NCBI GenBank assembly: GCA_002633005.1
Contig: NMRA01000164.1
Location: forward strand, 157,085-221,084
DNA from: Phoronis australis
Lineage: Eukaryota; Phoronida; Phoronidae
Length of the DNA stretch: 64,000 bases
Reading direction: 5' to 3'
A program made the translations under genes and the position numbers. The notes beneath the pieces were generated by a model. That model saw only the letters and a program-made list of their open reading frames with translations. It was not told where the DNA came from and ran no database searches. This document shows, one piece after another, positions 46,020 to 58,618 of this stretch (position 1 is its first letter; every line of letters begins with the position of its first letter).

Positions 46020-49000
46020 ACAAAACCTTAATAAGCGACAACATTCTCATTCCAGGAGTAACTTGTTAGATAGGGTAACTTGCAGTGTGGGTGGCATTCC
46101 AGTGGGTGGGCAGGCTATGTTCATTAAAGGAGTAAACCTTACAATACATGTTTACAAAGAGCAGAGTTTGATTTGCGACTCCAGATTAGCGACCTGGAAA
46201 AAATCCCAGGTTGCCACAAAGTCACCACGCCACATCCAAGCACGCACTCAAAATATTACAGAAAGTATACGGACAGAAGTTAGAATCATAAGTGTCTGAC
46301 CATGATGATCTGCCTCGGGAGGTGGAGCCTGAGCGTGGAATAATGGACCCGAGAGGGAGAAACTGGTCATTACCCAGCAACCAAGACATTCTTAATTTTA
46401 CGTTGTTTTTGAGCAAAAAATGCTGAGTGCACCTGCAGACATTTTCTAAGTTTGGTGGCTTTCACTTCAGGTTTTGGCAGCCTGAGTTCCCGTATGGCGA
46501 CCTGGGAATTTTGCCCGGTCACATTTGGTGAGCTAATGTTATATGCTAAGCAGCGTTGAGCTCTGAAGTGCACGAGAGGCGACTACTTATCCATCCCACC
46601 ACCAGGAAGGTAGAAGTGTATGAGGCATCACTTATGGAGGAATTTACCGGTATGTGCAAGGCAGAAAGGGCAGAGATTGAAAATCTTTTTTTCTAATCAG
46701 TTCAGATAAGAGCTAAGGGCTTACAAAATAATCAAAACTTCAAAGATAACTTACTCCTACTGATAAGAAAAGGCACTTATGAGCTTAGTGTTCCAAGGTC
46801 AAAAAGGGAACAATATTCAATCTCTAAATACTATTTTCAGTATGTTTTGTTAGACTACGTTTACCTAATAAGTACTCATTGAAACCCACAACCCCAAGAC
46901 ATGAGTCTGTGATTTAATCGTCACATAACTTATGATGTAAACAGAACTAGAGACCAAATTCTCACAACAGGGTCCCAAGCTTCAAGCTTTTGCACAGCAA
47001 TTCAAATTCAAACGCAACAATTCTGGCTGAAACTCAAATCAAAGGCAATGTAGAGTTAGGATATAGGACTTCTGGCTTCCAAGAACTTGACAACCTTGAA
47101 CAATTAATTTCATTTCATGAAAGTCTCAGGACAGTTATGCATACTAGGTTCACATGAGTGGCGAAAACACTTGCAGTTTCATTTGCAAAAAACACTAACG
47201 CTTTAGGAAGCTGTCAGCAAACAGGTCATATCGACCAGCAGTTAGTACGTTTCCTTAACACCCAAATCGCTTTAATCACTCTCTGCCATAAATTGATTAA
47301 TGCGACGGTAAACAAAGACTTCCCGGCTCCCTCCCCTGAGCATACGTGTACTTTGATGTGAGCGGCCTGGCTACAAAAATACTAGAGAAAAAACCAGTAC
47401 TTAGGGAATACAATAATCAGGGGGTTGCGAGTTATAATTATAATGGAGACAGGAAACGGAAAAAATTTGTCAAAACTAAACAACTTGCATTGTGATCCGG
47501 GAAATCGTTAATTCTATGTGCATCAACCGTGATGAAACCGGTACTTCAACACACCTCCAGAACTCAATGAGGATGGGTCATTTTGTTGTGGGCCAGTGGC
47601 TGAACATGGAATGTATTCCCTAATCAATGAACTTGGAATTCTACGTTGCGAAAGCCATTTACTGAAATAGATTTTAAGCAAGTGGTCATCGTCTTAAACT
47701 TGCAAAACTTATGCAAAAGAAAAGAGAGTAAAATTTTTGTTTCACCTTTCTTAGTTTTTTTCTTGTCAGCTACTCACAATTAAAGGTGATTTTATTCAAT
47801 GCACAATAATTTACTAAACTATTCACATACGGTATTTTACCAACTCTGTCTTGTGCAGAAAAATTGCAATTAAAAAGCAGAAATAGTTGATCAATGTGGA
47901 GCCAAAATTGCTAAGCAGTACCCAAAAACAACAGATTCCAGACTTTTGCACACATTTAAAGTTTTTAAACCTCATTTTGCTTGTGTGATCTTATCATACT
48001 ACGGTCATACATGCGTGATCTTCAGACCTTGAAATTTAAATTCAATTTCAACTGCACAACCAATGGAATACAGTCGGTGATGCCCAATTCAAGAACTGAG
48101 GAGCAAATTTATATCATGAATGCAGACTGGTTTGATATCTGGGGGATCTATTGGTCACCCAGTTCTAACACATTGCAAAGTATGGATTTTGAACGTGCAA
48201 CATAACAATTTTCCATACAAAAGATGTGGACCTAGAGATTTGAGACGAGGAAGGACGTATTTAATTTATCACAGTATCATAACGTATTAAGCATACCATA
48301 CTCAGTGGGCATTAGTTCAACCATGGGTGTTGAAAAACATAATTGTTTAAGAAAAGTAGACTGGCATATACGCTAACAGTTGATTCACTTATGCAAGTGC
48401 TATTTTTGAACTCAAGCTCACACCAGGCCTTCATCTAGAGGGTGTCCAGCTAGTCCAGGGCGTCTAAGTGGACACACTTGCGTGGACACCTTATACAGCA
48501 TTTGGATACCTAAGTAAAGTAAGCAAGTAAGCACGGCTGTCTCTTTCACTTACTAGCAGTAGCTCTGGAAGCTCACAGGCCGGTCGGTAATGACCTGATA
48601 TAACGTGCCAAGCTTTGAGAGTTAAGGCCTTTGTGTGATACTGCGGGTTATGACGTAACCGGTCAGATAGCTGTGTAAAGACTATCGCCAAAATAAAGCT
48701 TGACAGCCTTGCGTTATTGAGCTCCGTTACATCCCCGACATTGCCCACAGCCCAGGTAGTTCTGCTCGTCACCTCGTCATGGAACTTACATCAACATGTA
48801 GTAGAGCGCGCGACCGATGCAGGCGCATGCAAAATCTAGGCGTCAACCAACACTCACCTTGCAGTTTGCAACCGCTTGAGTGAAAAACAATCTAATGAAC
48901 TGTTGTAATAATAAGTGACATGTGCACGCGCCATTTCCTCAGAAAAATTTTGAGACATCTTTCGAAAGATGATGACAACTTGGCGGCAACAAGGTTTGTT

Positions 49001-49200
49001 ATGAAATTCGGTTTGCTGGTATTAAAGTACTGAAAACTTATAACGAAATGAAACCAGTTTCGATAATTTGTTGTGCCAGGTACGCAACCTTGTAGAAGGA
49101 CAGTTGACTGAAGAATCGGGGGAAAAGGAACCGGCCAATGTAAGCCGACTTAAGAGAACGCAGAATAACGACAGAACGACAATTTCTCTCGAGCGCCGAT
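46020..49200. other. intergenic, no gene recognised
   Basis: Short ORFs only. A 93-codon ORF at 48491-48772 (-) sits in a slightly GC-richer patch containing a TGTAACGGAGCTCAATAACG motif that could be LTR-like. Evidence is insufficient to call it. Confidence 0.4.
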
Positions 49201-49290
49201 GAAATAATTTAGTTTACTCAAGGAAGAGTGTCGTTAAAAAAAATTCGCCGGGTAAAGATTTTACATGTTCAGTTTTTTACCCACATCGGC

Positions 49291-49321
49291 GCAAAGCTGT
49301 ACATTTAATGTACAGCTTTGC
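49291..49321. repeat. perfect 14-bp hairpin
   Basis: GCAAAGCTGTACAT, loop TTA, then its exact inverse. CGGC/GCCG extends it with a two-base offset. Confidence 0.9.
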
Positions 49322-49736
49322 CGCACAAAGGCAGCTAGTATGATGATGCTTCACCCGAGAACCAGAACGTCCGTTTTTTTACTTGACTAACTTTAAACGT
49401 CAAATTGGAGAAAATGATTTTCATTTTGTTCTAAAACTTATGCAGTGGATAAAATTATAATTATTTAGCTCAAAAGCGTACAACGAGGTTGTTTTGTGTT
49501 AGATTTATTAAATGTTGACCTTTCAACTGTTTATAAGTCACATACCGCAGCCGGGAGCCTGGTGATGAGTAAAACTCAAAAGCGCCGCGTATTACAAAGC
49601 GAAGTGTCCTTTGTTGCTCACAAAAGATTTCGGTGGATTAATCGGCACAAGACCTGCATATGCATACGTATATAGCCCCATTGTATGATCTGTGTAGGCC
49701 TAACGGTAATAAATCTTAGCCTGTTAGTTGTTGCGG

Positions 49737-49865
49737 TTTTAGTCCCCGGCGGTCCTGTTTTGTGGTGGGGCGGTCATGTTTTTGGGTGCGTCAGTCCCAT
49801 TTTCTGGTGCGGCGGTCCCATTTGATCCCCGGAGGTCCTGTTTAGAGGACCGGCGGTCATGTTGT
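49737..49865. repeat. GGCGGTCC minisatellite
   Basis: About five copies of a ~24-bp unit around GGCGGTCCTGTTTT and GGGGCGGTCATGTTTT, GC-rich in an AT-rich setting. Confidence 0.8.
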
Positions 49866-52800
49866 TTCTCACCCGTGAAGATGCAAAAAGCTTTATTATA
49901 GAACCGTGTCGCCACAGAAACAAACCTTTACTATTATACCAATATGACTAGAGGTCATAAAACAGTCACTTTTGTCCTTGGTCATGGACGCCTTGAGAGA
50001 AAAGGGAAACTTATTTTGGACGACCTATTTTTAATCCTGAATGAAACTCTGGTTCACATTACAGTGGAATCTGACATTCACAAATATTATGTTGATGACA
50101 CGCTATAAATATTAACAATTCATGAACTATGCAGTAACTTTAATTGTGACAGCAGACTGGTTTGACAGCTTTTAAGTAAGCCCTACAGCTACAATGCCCA
50201 AGCAAGAAACTATACTTGAGCATGCTACAGCATTACTAGTTCTAAATACCTATAACATATTTTCTTCAGAATTCACAAACTTGGTTGAAGACACGACTGA
50301 ACTTTTTGTTGGAGAGCTTCATATATACTCACTCATAGTCTACATACAATCTCCTTTTTCCAGGCGTGCAGTTATGAAGCAAAACACTAAAACATGTAAA
50401 ACATGTTAAAATAGTTACTTACTATATTTCAAGATGACATCACGGTCTCTGCTTGTATGCCCCTCTACCTGCTGTTACCATTTATTTTACTGTTCATTTC
50501 GTTTCCTCCACATTCATTTCACCTATTGCCTGATGATGAGACATGTCGTCTCGAAATATAGCAACAATTTCAACTTATTTGTACATTACGTCTCTTGATG
50601 TTTTCCTTCATTACTGCACACCTGAAGATAAAAGATTGTATAGAGACTACGAGCGAGTATATATTAAGCTGTCAAACCAATAGTAGTCATACCTTCAACC
50701 AAGCTTGTGTCGATGAAGGGCTGCTACCAAACTATACTGTATTCAGAATTCAATGCGAGTTTATAATTTTGAAGACAAATCCACAACAAATAGTCAGGAG
50801 AAGTTTAGGACAATGACACAACTCGTAAGAACATCAGGCGGCTGTCTTTTTTTCCAAAACTCTGTCTATGAATGGCTTAATCTTTTTCAAACATCAGGCT
50901 AGATTTAAAAGTCACAAACCCCATCCAAAACTCAAAATAAAAACTCAGAAATGCATAGCCACGGGAACAAAATAAAAGACAAAACCAAAGAACAAAAAGT
51001 ACAACTTTATTCTATAGAACCTTCACGAAACAGGCCCTGAGATTACAGCACAATAAACATCAAAACACATCATCCAATTTGAAAATTTTATATACTGAAC
51101 CATGCCTACTGAGTACCCCCCCAGGTTTAATAAATTTCTACACCTGCTTCACTACAATCAATCATCACACAGGTATGAGCAACAAGCATACATCACACCA
51201 CACCATAACTTGTTTTCTCCATGCTTCGCTTATGGATACATTAAGCTTTACTCCATGTAGGTTGGCATTCCCCGATATCTATCAACCACACACACTGAAT
51301 TCACCACCAGAATGAACAAGCAAATGATCTGGTCAAAACTGGTAGTTACTTGGCGAAAATTTCTCGCCAAGTATGTTGCTCTGACACTAAGTTTTTGTTT
51401 TTTTTTGTTTGGTCTAACCACAGAAATTTTTGTGAAAACAGACAGCAAACCAAAGCAGTGACGAAAACAAGTCAAAATATGGCTAAATGTCAAAATGAAT
51501 TGCATGTACCTACTTACCTATTAGAGGCTTTTAACTAAATATTACAAACATCGGCAAAAATGTGTATAATCATCGAAAATACAAAGCATTTTGACGCTAC
51601 ACCGTAGCACTAAAGAAGTGGCAAAAATACGGAGCAAGTACGTAATTTCCCTATTGGTTGACATGTAAGCATTCTGCAATCCCAATAACAATTAGACATT
51701 ATCACTACTCCAGAGTTAAACAGAACATGCAAATGGTGTAGTCAATAATGAATTTTAGAAAAGCAAAGGGTGTTTTTAATAACTGGTACATGCAACCTCA
51801 CTTAATAACTCATCATGATACAACTCGTTAGTTTCCATAAGCCATCACTTTTAATTCGGGCTCGATTACATGCCCATACTTGTGCATTATTAGTCGTCAC
51901 TCCGCTCAATCGTCACTTTTATTCACCATCCAGAAGGCAATGAGTTTAGCGAGGCACAGTGCTACTTGTACCGTATACTTCAAAGGTATATATAAGTTAA
52001 AAATCTTAATTTGGGAAACTGTTCCTTTAAGGTTTTAGTGAAATATGACTGAAACACATGGTCACAGCAAAGATCAGTGCTCTCCCCAACCTGTTTTAAC
52101 TGGTCACTTCCGCCACTAGGAATTTTTTGTTGTGATGAACCCTGGAGCTGTGACCAACAGCCCATGCGAGATTGATTGAAACCATTTGTTAAAGAGCCTG
52201 TAACATAAAATGTCACCTTTTTAAGGTCTACAACATGACAGACCCACTTTTTGAAAATTTACACTCCTTTCACTTTCCAAAAACGATAACACGCACAAAA
52301 TCAAAATTTTTTCATTTTTAAGTTCTGTACAATAGCTACCATTGATACTTTGAGAAATTGTGAGCATTCACATCAGAAACCTCTGAAAAATGAAAAAAAA
52401 TATCAGTAAGTGGTGAGATTTACCGTTGCACAAGTCAAGCTTGCAAACTTAAAACTGAAATAAAGGTAGTGGCACTTTTTGTTTTTTTTGAACCAATCGA
52501 CGCCATGAGCACATTTTTTATGAAGTGTAAGAATACTAATTATAAAAATGAACAAAGGGTTGCACCCAAAATGTGAAACAAAACCATGGTTCTCAAAGAT
52601 GGCGCTGGGCCATTTGAAAGATTTATACCTTCTCAGTGAAGACATCGGACAACAAACTACAGACTCATGTTCATCACAGCTGTCCAGCTTAAGAAGTTGG
52701 TAGCAGTTTTTAATCGACTAACTTTGCTGCTGAGAAATTTGTGGGTTATAACTTTATGAGGCAACCAACTAACATTTCTAATTCACAAAGCTCTACTAGT

Positions 52801-53162
52801 TTTTTGACTTGTCTGTATTTATTTCGCACTCACAACTTGTGAAAACAAAACTATTATTTTTAAGAGTAAAAAATTTGATCGAAATAAATAATGTACATTA
52901 AGAGTATGACATACTGTCCACGTCCTCACACAGACTGTGAGTTCAAATCCATTAAATAAGTGACACACTTAAGCCTGGGGGTTCTCCCATTGGAATGGCT
53001 AGTTGGGATGAGCCCTCTCAGGTATCATCTTGGGGTGGCAGTTTGTCCCCAGGTATCTTCGATGGGCATTTTACCCTTTCAGGTACCATCTCGGGGGCTT
53101 TGAGATAACAGCACTTAGTGATTTTAAGGTATTGTCTAAGGGTGGGTTTTATAGTGATGGCC
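49866..53162. other. intergenic, nothing coding recognised
   Basis: Contains the hairpin at 51347-51373. The stretch 52400-52640 shares words with 60540-60860 (GGTGAGATTT, TTCTCAAAGATGGCGCTG versus TTTTCAAAGATAGCACTG). Confidence 0.45.
51347..51373. repeat. TACTTGGCG palindrome, copy 1
   Basis: TACTTGGCG, a 9-base loop, then CGCCAAGTA, followed by TGTTGCTCTGACA. The same layout occurs at 63929-63955. Confidence 0.85.
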
Positions 53163-53177
53163 GGGGGGGGGGGGGGN
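53163..53177. other. G homopolymer with single-N gap
   Basis: 14 G then N. Probable assembly uncertainty. Confidence 0.95.
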
Positions 53178-53927
53178 GGAAAAACTGTTGTCTCGGATGG
53201 GGTTTTCTTTGTGTGGATACACTTTTTCAACAACTAAGGCACTGGTACAGCAAATTGGTCTGATTTTGACTGTACAGAGGCACACTACTATCCACCATCT
53301 GGACCAACACATACCATTATTCCATAATCAATACTGGTACTAGTAGCAGCAGTAGTAGTAATAGTTGTGCATTACTTGCCCATCCCATTTTTGTTAACCA
53401 TCATTTCACTGGAACATGTTGACACCAACTGAAATCAGTGAGTTTACTGTCATTTTCTGTCAGTGGGCACCAGCCCCATGTTGATAAACTACTGATATGA
53501 ACAAATGACCATCTCTAGAATTAGGTTTCCAACTAAATTGCGATGGACTGATGCTGGAACCTAGATATTTATTGTTAAAGAGTTCCCACCATGACCCTGT
53601 GTCTCAAAAAGGAATTTTATTATTACATCTTAACAGATTTAATAGCCTTTAATACACCTGTTGCTACGAAACAATCTAAAATTATTAAAAATATATTTTT
53701 CTGTTATCGAGTTTGTACGCAATGGGTGGAAGACCGCCTCAGCCGTTGTTGTTTTACCAGTGCGATACTGAGGAGTTGTGAAGAAAGTCCGCGTGGAGCC
53801 GTCTTTTTCAGACGTGAAAAGGTGCGTTTGTGAAAACTATTGTAACAACAACTTGACTGTGAACGTCTTAGTGTTCAACTTTCCTAAATACGTGAAAGTT
53901 GCACAAAAATGGCATCGGTTTGTCATG

Positions 53928-54070
53928 GGCAGCGCACCATAGGGGCCTAGGGTGGGGCTATAGCCCCCACTTTTTCAGGGCTAAGCCGCCCATGGTCTAT
54001 AGGCGGTGCAACACAGGAGGGCTGGGGGGGATTAGCCCCCACTTTTTTCAGTGCTGCGCCACCCATGATT
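53928..54070. repeat. two tandem ~73-bp units with GGGGCTATAGCCCCC palindrome
   Basis: Each unit has GCACCATAGG/GCAACACAGG, AGCCCCCACTTTTTTCAG and a GCC(G)CCATG end. The first carries GGGGCTATAGCCCCC, the second GGGGGGATTAGCCCCC. Confidence 0.8.
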
Positions 54071-54944
54071 GTGCGTCGAACAAGAGTGTGGAGTGTCAGT
54101 GTGGAACATGAGATTCAGTTTGGCGTAAGCCACACTTTGATCGGCACATTTCAAAGAATCGTGTTTCGACCACACACACACATAAGCGGCGTTACAATGA
54201 AGGACTCACCACCAAGTAAGTGCATTTGCAAATTTTGTAAATAACGAACAAACTGCTTCCATTCTAGGGCGAGTGATGCCAGGCCCTGGACCCCGACCCA
54301 GATCGAGTGCTACTACAAGTAGGCTTATGCATATTGTGTTTAGACTGTGCTCATTCCATCACGGCAATAGTGAATACGAGTAACCCAGGTTGGCTGTGGC
54401 CTTAGTCAGTAATTATTAAGTGTCTATTTTGTGAGTAGTGACCACCACTTGGTAGAGTTGGTTGTGGCTCACATATGTCATTTCTCGTGCAAGTGGGTCG
54501 AGTTCATACAGCCTGAAACCCGACGAAAGTTCGCTAAATGGGAAATCGAATTCATTGTCTGATTCTTCAAGTGCTTGAGTATAAGTGCCCGTATCCACTC
54601 TCCTCTCTGTCTGCATAATAATTGTCCAATTCTCGCCAAATATTGTCATTGTCTTCTGACCTGCAGTGTTCCGACATTGCAAATGATTGTCAAGCGGCCA
54701 ACCGTCTTCCACCCATTGCATCATTTGGCGGGAAACTTAGAAATAAGTAATTTTTCTTCAAAATTAAAAAAGTTGCCACTATTTGGCATAAAAAGTGCCT
54801 ATTTAGCAAGATTTTATGGTATTCGATTCATATTACCTAACTTAAACCTGAAAAAGTAAGAAAATGCATGGTGGGAACTCTTTAAAGTTGATGACATCAG
54901 TTGGTGCCTAACGATCACTTCAGTGGCAAGATGGAAACAAGAAA

Positions 54945-55215
54945 TATCGGGGCCCTAGATGCCCCTCATGGAAATTATTTCAAAATCACACAAAATTACA
55001 CTGATCAAGCCCAAGAATTCCATTCCTACCATAAAATTCCCCCAAGGTTACAAGCACATTTGTAAAATATTAATCTTGGCAACTTGAGGCAATGAGGGGT
55101 GGCGAATGGGGATGGAATTGGCGGTGATGGGAGGGGCATTTTCCCCTCAACCAAAAAATGTTCCTCTCAGAGGGTAAAGGTATCATTTCCCACAGGTGAG
55201 CTAGGGCCCTGAATG
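54945..55215 (-). repeat. interspersed repeat family ending in AGGGCCCTG, copy 2
   Basis: Reverse orientation. The minus strand reads CCCTCTGAGAGGAACATTTT, TTGAGGGGAAAATGCCCCTC, then CATGAGGGGCATCTAGGGCCC. Confidence 0.75.
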
Positions 55216-57420
55216 TTGACTGAAGTATATAGTGCATATTTACAATGACTTGCCAGGTATAAACATCAAAATCAAGACATTGCTTGTGATGCACAAAGAT
55301 TTTAGGGATATTCCTGTCCAGGTTTGAACCTGTACCCTTTGGGCACGCCTAATGATAAAAAGTGTGCCTTTTTTCAAAAAGTTGTACCCGGCAGACTTAG
55401 TGTAATTAAACTGGTAATATATGAAAACCCAAAGGCAATTGAAATAAAAACAGAGTCATGCTTACCGACTGGCTGTAAGTTGATCACAATCTTGAGTTTT
55501 TGGAAGAGTTGTGTTTTAAAAGATGCACCCGGAGGGCACACTACTACAAGTACAATGTACTTGCGCCTTTTATTTTTTTAAGCGCCAATGGCACAAAGGC
55601 GCAGTCCAGGAATATCCTTGCCTAATATTAAGAGCAACATACATGTTAAACTAGTCAACTTCGTCAAACTCTAGGAGTCAGTCAATACCAATTAAACCCC
55701 CTGTGAGACCACCATTTTTTCCTGACCCTAAATGATAATCTTAATACTTGTGTCCTCGACTCAGACAACCATTGTACGAGAATGCTTATAAAGGAGGCCA
55801 TTCACAATTCACATACTAGTACCTGTAAGTGAGAAACATGCCAAGCGGAACCTGAACAGGAACATTGAAACTTACAATCTCCAGCTGTGGTGATTGGTAT
55901 TGTCCTGTTCCCACCATATTTTTCTCACTATGCATTTCAAGAAGTGATCCTGAGTAGTGTGACTATATATAATGTGTTTTGATTAGTTTGATTTGATGCT
56001 GTCCTACTAATCTCTCTGAAGTTGGTTTATTTGTAATAAACTAAAACATTGGATTTGGATATGTCAATCTTCATGTGTGCGCTTGTGATCAGACTCTTGC
56101 TACTATTTTTGCCAAAAAAATATTCAATGGTTCGCCAAACTCTATTTCCCATGTCATTTCTAAGGCACGGTTAAAAAAATGTAGCCATGATGTAACAGGC
56201 ATTTTAAACTAGACCCAGATCTCCTGCTTTTTCTCAGGAATTGCTGAGTTCTTCCATGTGATGAAATGATGGGAGCACAGAAACAAGTGACCAATATTGA
56301 CATTTCTGAATTATGTAACATGAGCGCATGGTTAGCAACTGATGGATCTAGGTGTAAGCAAAGACAGTTTTGCATCATGTGGAATAACAGATTTTTTTCA
56401 GCAGTACATTTTATATGGATGTCCCCCTAAACATACAACTTCCGAAGATGGTGCTGTGACAAATAACCACCAAGATTTACAAGACAAGATAAGACAAGAC
56501 ATCAGTCGCCGTAGACACTGTCTCATGGCAGGGATTGCCATCCAAGGTGGGTCATGTTTATGGGCTAGTCATGATCACATGATAAATCAGTAGCTTAGAG
56601 CCATTGCTTCAACAGTTAGACGTTGAGAGATGTTTAATTAGGTACTAGTAAATGCAGAAGTCATGCACCAAATCAAAGTCAATTTAGTACAAAGGCTTGA
56701 TCAGGTCAGACAATCAAGCAGCGCGTCACTAAAACCACTGGTCACTGCATTTATGTGATTTATGAACGCCAACGCGTGATTTATGAACGCCAACGGCAAC
56801 GCCTCATTCGTGGTCAGTTGACGTCAACAGCTGTGAAACTATAAAATCAAGCTCAGACAAACATCAGTGCAGACTCTACGTTAATTTTCTCACCCACCCA
56901 CTAGATTTTACCAAACGGCAAAAGTGATAGGTTAAAAAATATATGAGTAGGAACAGTGCAGAAAAGATACCTTACCGTTGACCTATATTGGGTTACAACT
57001 GGTAATTGTAGGCTACGCTACACTTTGACCTCTTGCCTCTTTTGAGGAGTGTACAATCCTTCAATGTCGGTCATCCCACTTAAATGGGGGTATTTTCTTC
57101 TAATGGAAAGTCTTTAATATCGAAAAAATAGAGAATGTTTAAAAATAATGCCCATAATATCAATTTTATGATTTACTTTCTAATACTTTAAGAGTCCATT
57201 GCAAATCTTTTTCATAATAAATGCTGTAAGTCTGTTTTTATACCCCTCCCCCCTAATCAAAGTGTAGTAAACTAATCTATTTTTGTTTTGGTTCCTGATA
57301 TGGTTGAAAATGGCGTGGCTGCTGTCTAAGCCAGGTTGGGCCGCTGTTATTAGAGATAGGTACTGTTAAAGTTAACCCATCGGCGTGTGCTGATGTATGA
57401 AGTTCAATCTACCAGTACTA
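55216..57420. other. intergenic, nothing coding recognised
   Basis: Includes a ~20-bp tandem duplication of GTGATTTATGAACGCCAACG at 56755-56800. No exon found. Confidence 0.5.
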
Positions 57421-58241
57421 CACATAGTGTACCTAATTATCGGACGGAACCTAAATATCGGACATTTCAAAAAATCTTACTTGAAGCATAATCTGAGAAT
57501 TAAATGACACCAATTGTTGTTCCGTTGTAATGCATTCAATGTCCGGCACCGTCTCGTTTTTTGCAGCGTTGCCTCGTTTTGATTTCACCGAGAGAGGGTG
57601 CAATTTAGACCCCCAAGTCGGCCTAAAATGGACGATCGCATAAATCGGTTGTAAAAGTTGAAAATAAAATCTTTTTCCACAATGAAACTTTCTCATTGAA
57701 CTAACAATATGTTACTGTTCCATTTTTTCATTTGTTTTTAAACTCAAGTCAATCCCCGACAGCGCACGTGCGAGTGTCATGTCAAGAAGCCAAAGTGATA
57801 CTAAAAACTGCCCTGAGTTTGCACGTGCTTTAGTCGTCTGCACTAATTCATCGAACTGACTTGGCGCCGTCATCAGATTTCATTTTATGGATAATTTTGT
57901 TGCGAATGGACCTGGGTTCTAGCAGCATATATGTCAAAACACTCGAGCTGAAATTTGGCGACAAGGTGCCCGCGGCCATTACATGGTTAGTCAGTTTTCC
58001 GCGGTGTGGCGTATGGAGAAACATGGTGTCCGATATTTAGGTTCTCCGAAGGTTTGGTTGTTGTGTTTTTTGAAGATCAGTCGGAACATAAATGTGGCTT
58101 TCAGTGACAAGATATAGTAACAGAACAATTCCGTGAAGGTAAATCTTTATTTCAGCAAAGAATTTACAACAATCAGTAGTATTTTCAATTAAATACTTTG
58201 CAAAATGTGCCAAAACGTCCGATAATTAGGTCACTTGACTG
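57421..58241. mobile_element. Tc1/mariner-like non-autonomous element with nested terminal repeats
   Basis: Both ends read inward through ACCTAATTATCGGACG. TA flanks it at 57419-57420 and 58242-58243. A second motif, CCTAAATATCGGACA, follows the left end directly and lies inverted at 58027-58044, well inside the right end. No transposase. It ends about 380 bp upstream of the actin-like start codon. Confidence 0.7.
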
Positions 58242-58618
58242 TAGTTATCTGTTCATTTATTGCCAAAGCTGTCTAGCTGCTACAATTTGAACCACTCGTT
58301 GAACGCATGCATGCTCTGACATAATTAATCACCTGTCACTGGGCAGGACTAGACAACGTGAATCATTAGTGGCAGTAACTTGCTGTGGACAGTGGAGCAC
58401 TGAGTATGGTCAGGTCGTCAGTTTTCGGTCAGACTATAGGCCATGTTGAACTGATCACAGTGGCCGAACTAAGGTATGAAGCCTTGTCAACATCACCTTC
58501 TTCACACCATTCATGTGTGTGTTATTTTTCGAGGGCCACTAAACTGGACACAAAAATTCACAAAATAAGGAGGGTTGTATCACTTGTATGTGACTCCGTG
58601 GGAACTTAAAAGAAAGAA

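Noticed and set aside
48491-48772. 93-codon ORF and a TGTAACGGAGCTC motif suggesting a solo LTR
   Set aside because: No matching second LTR, primer-binding site or TSD found.
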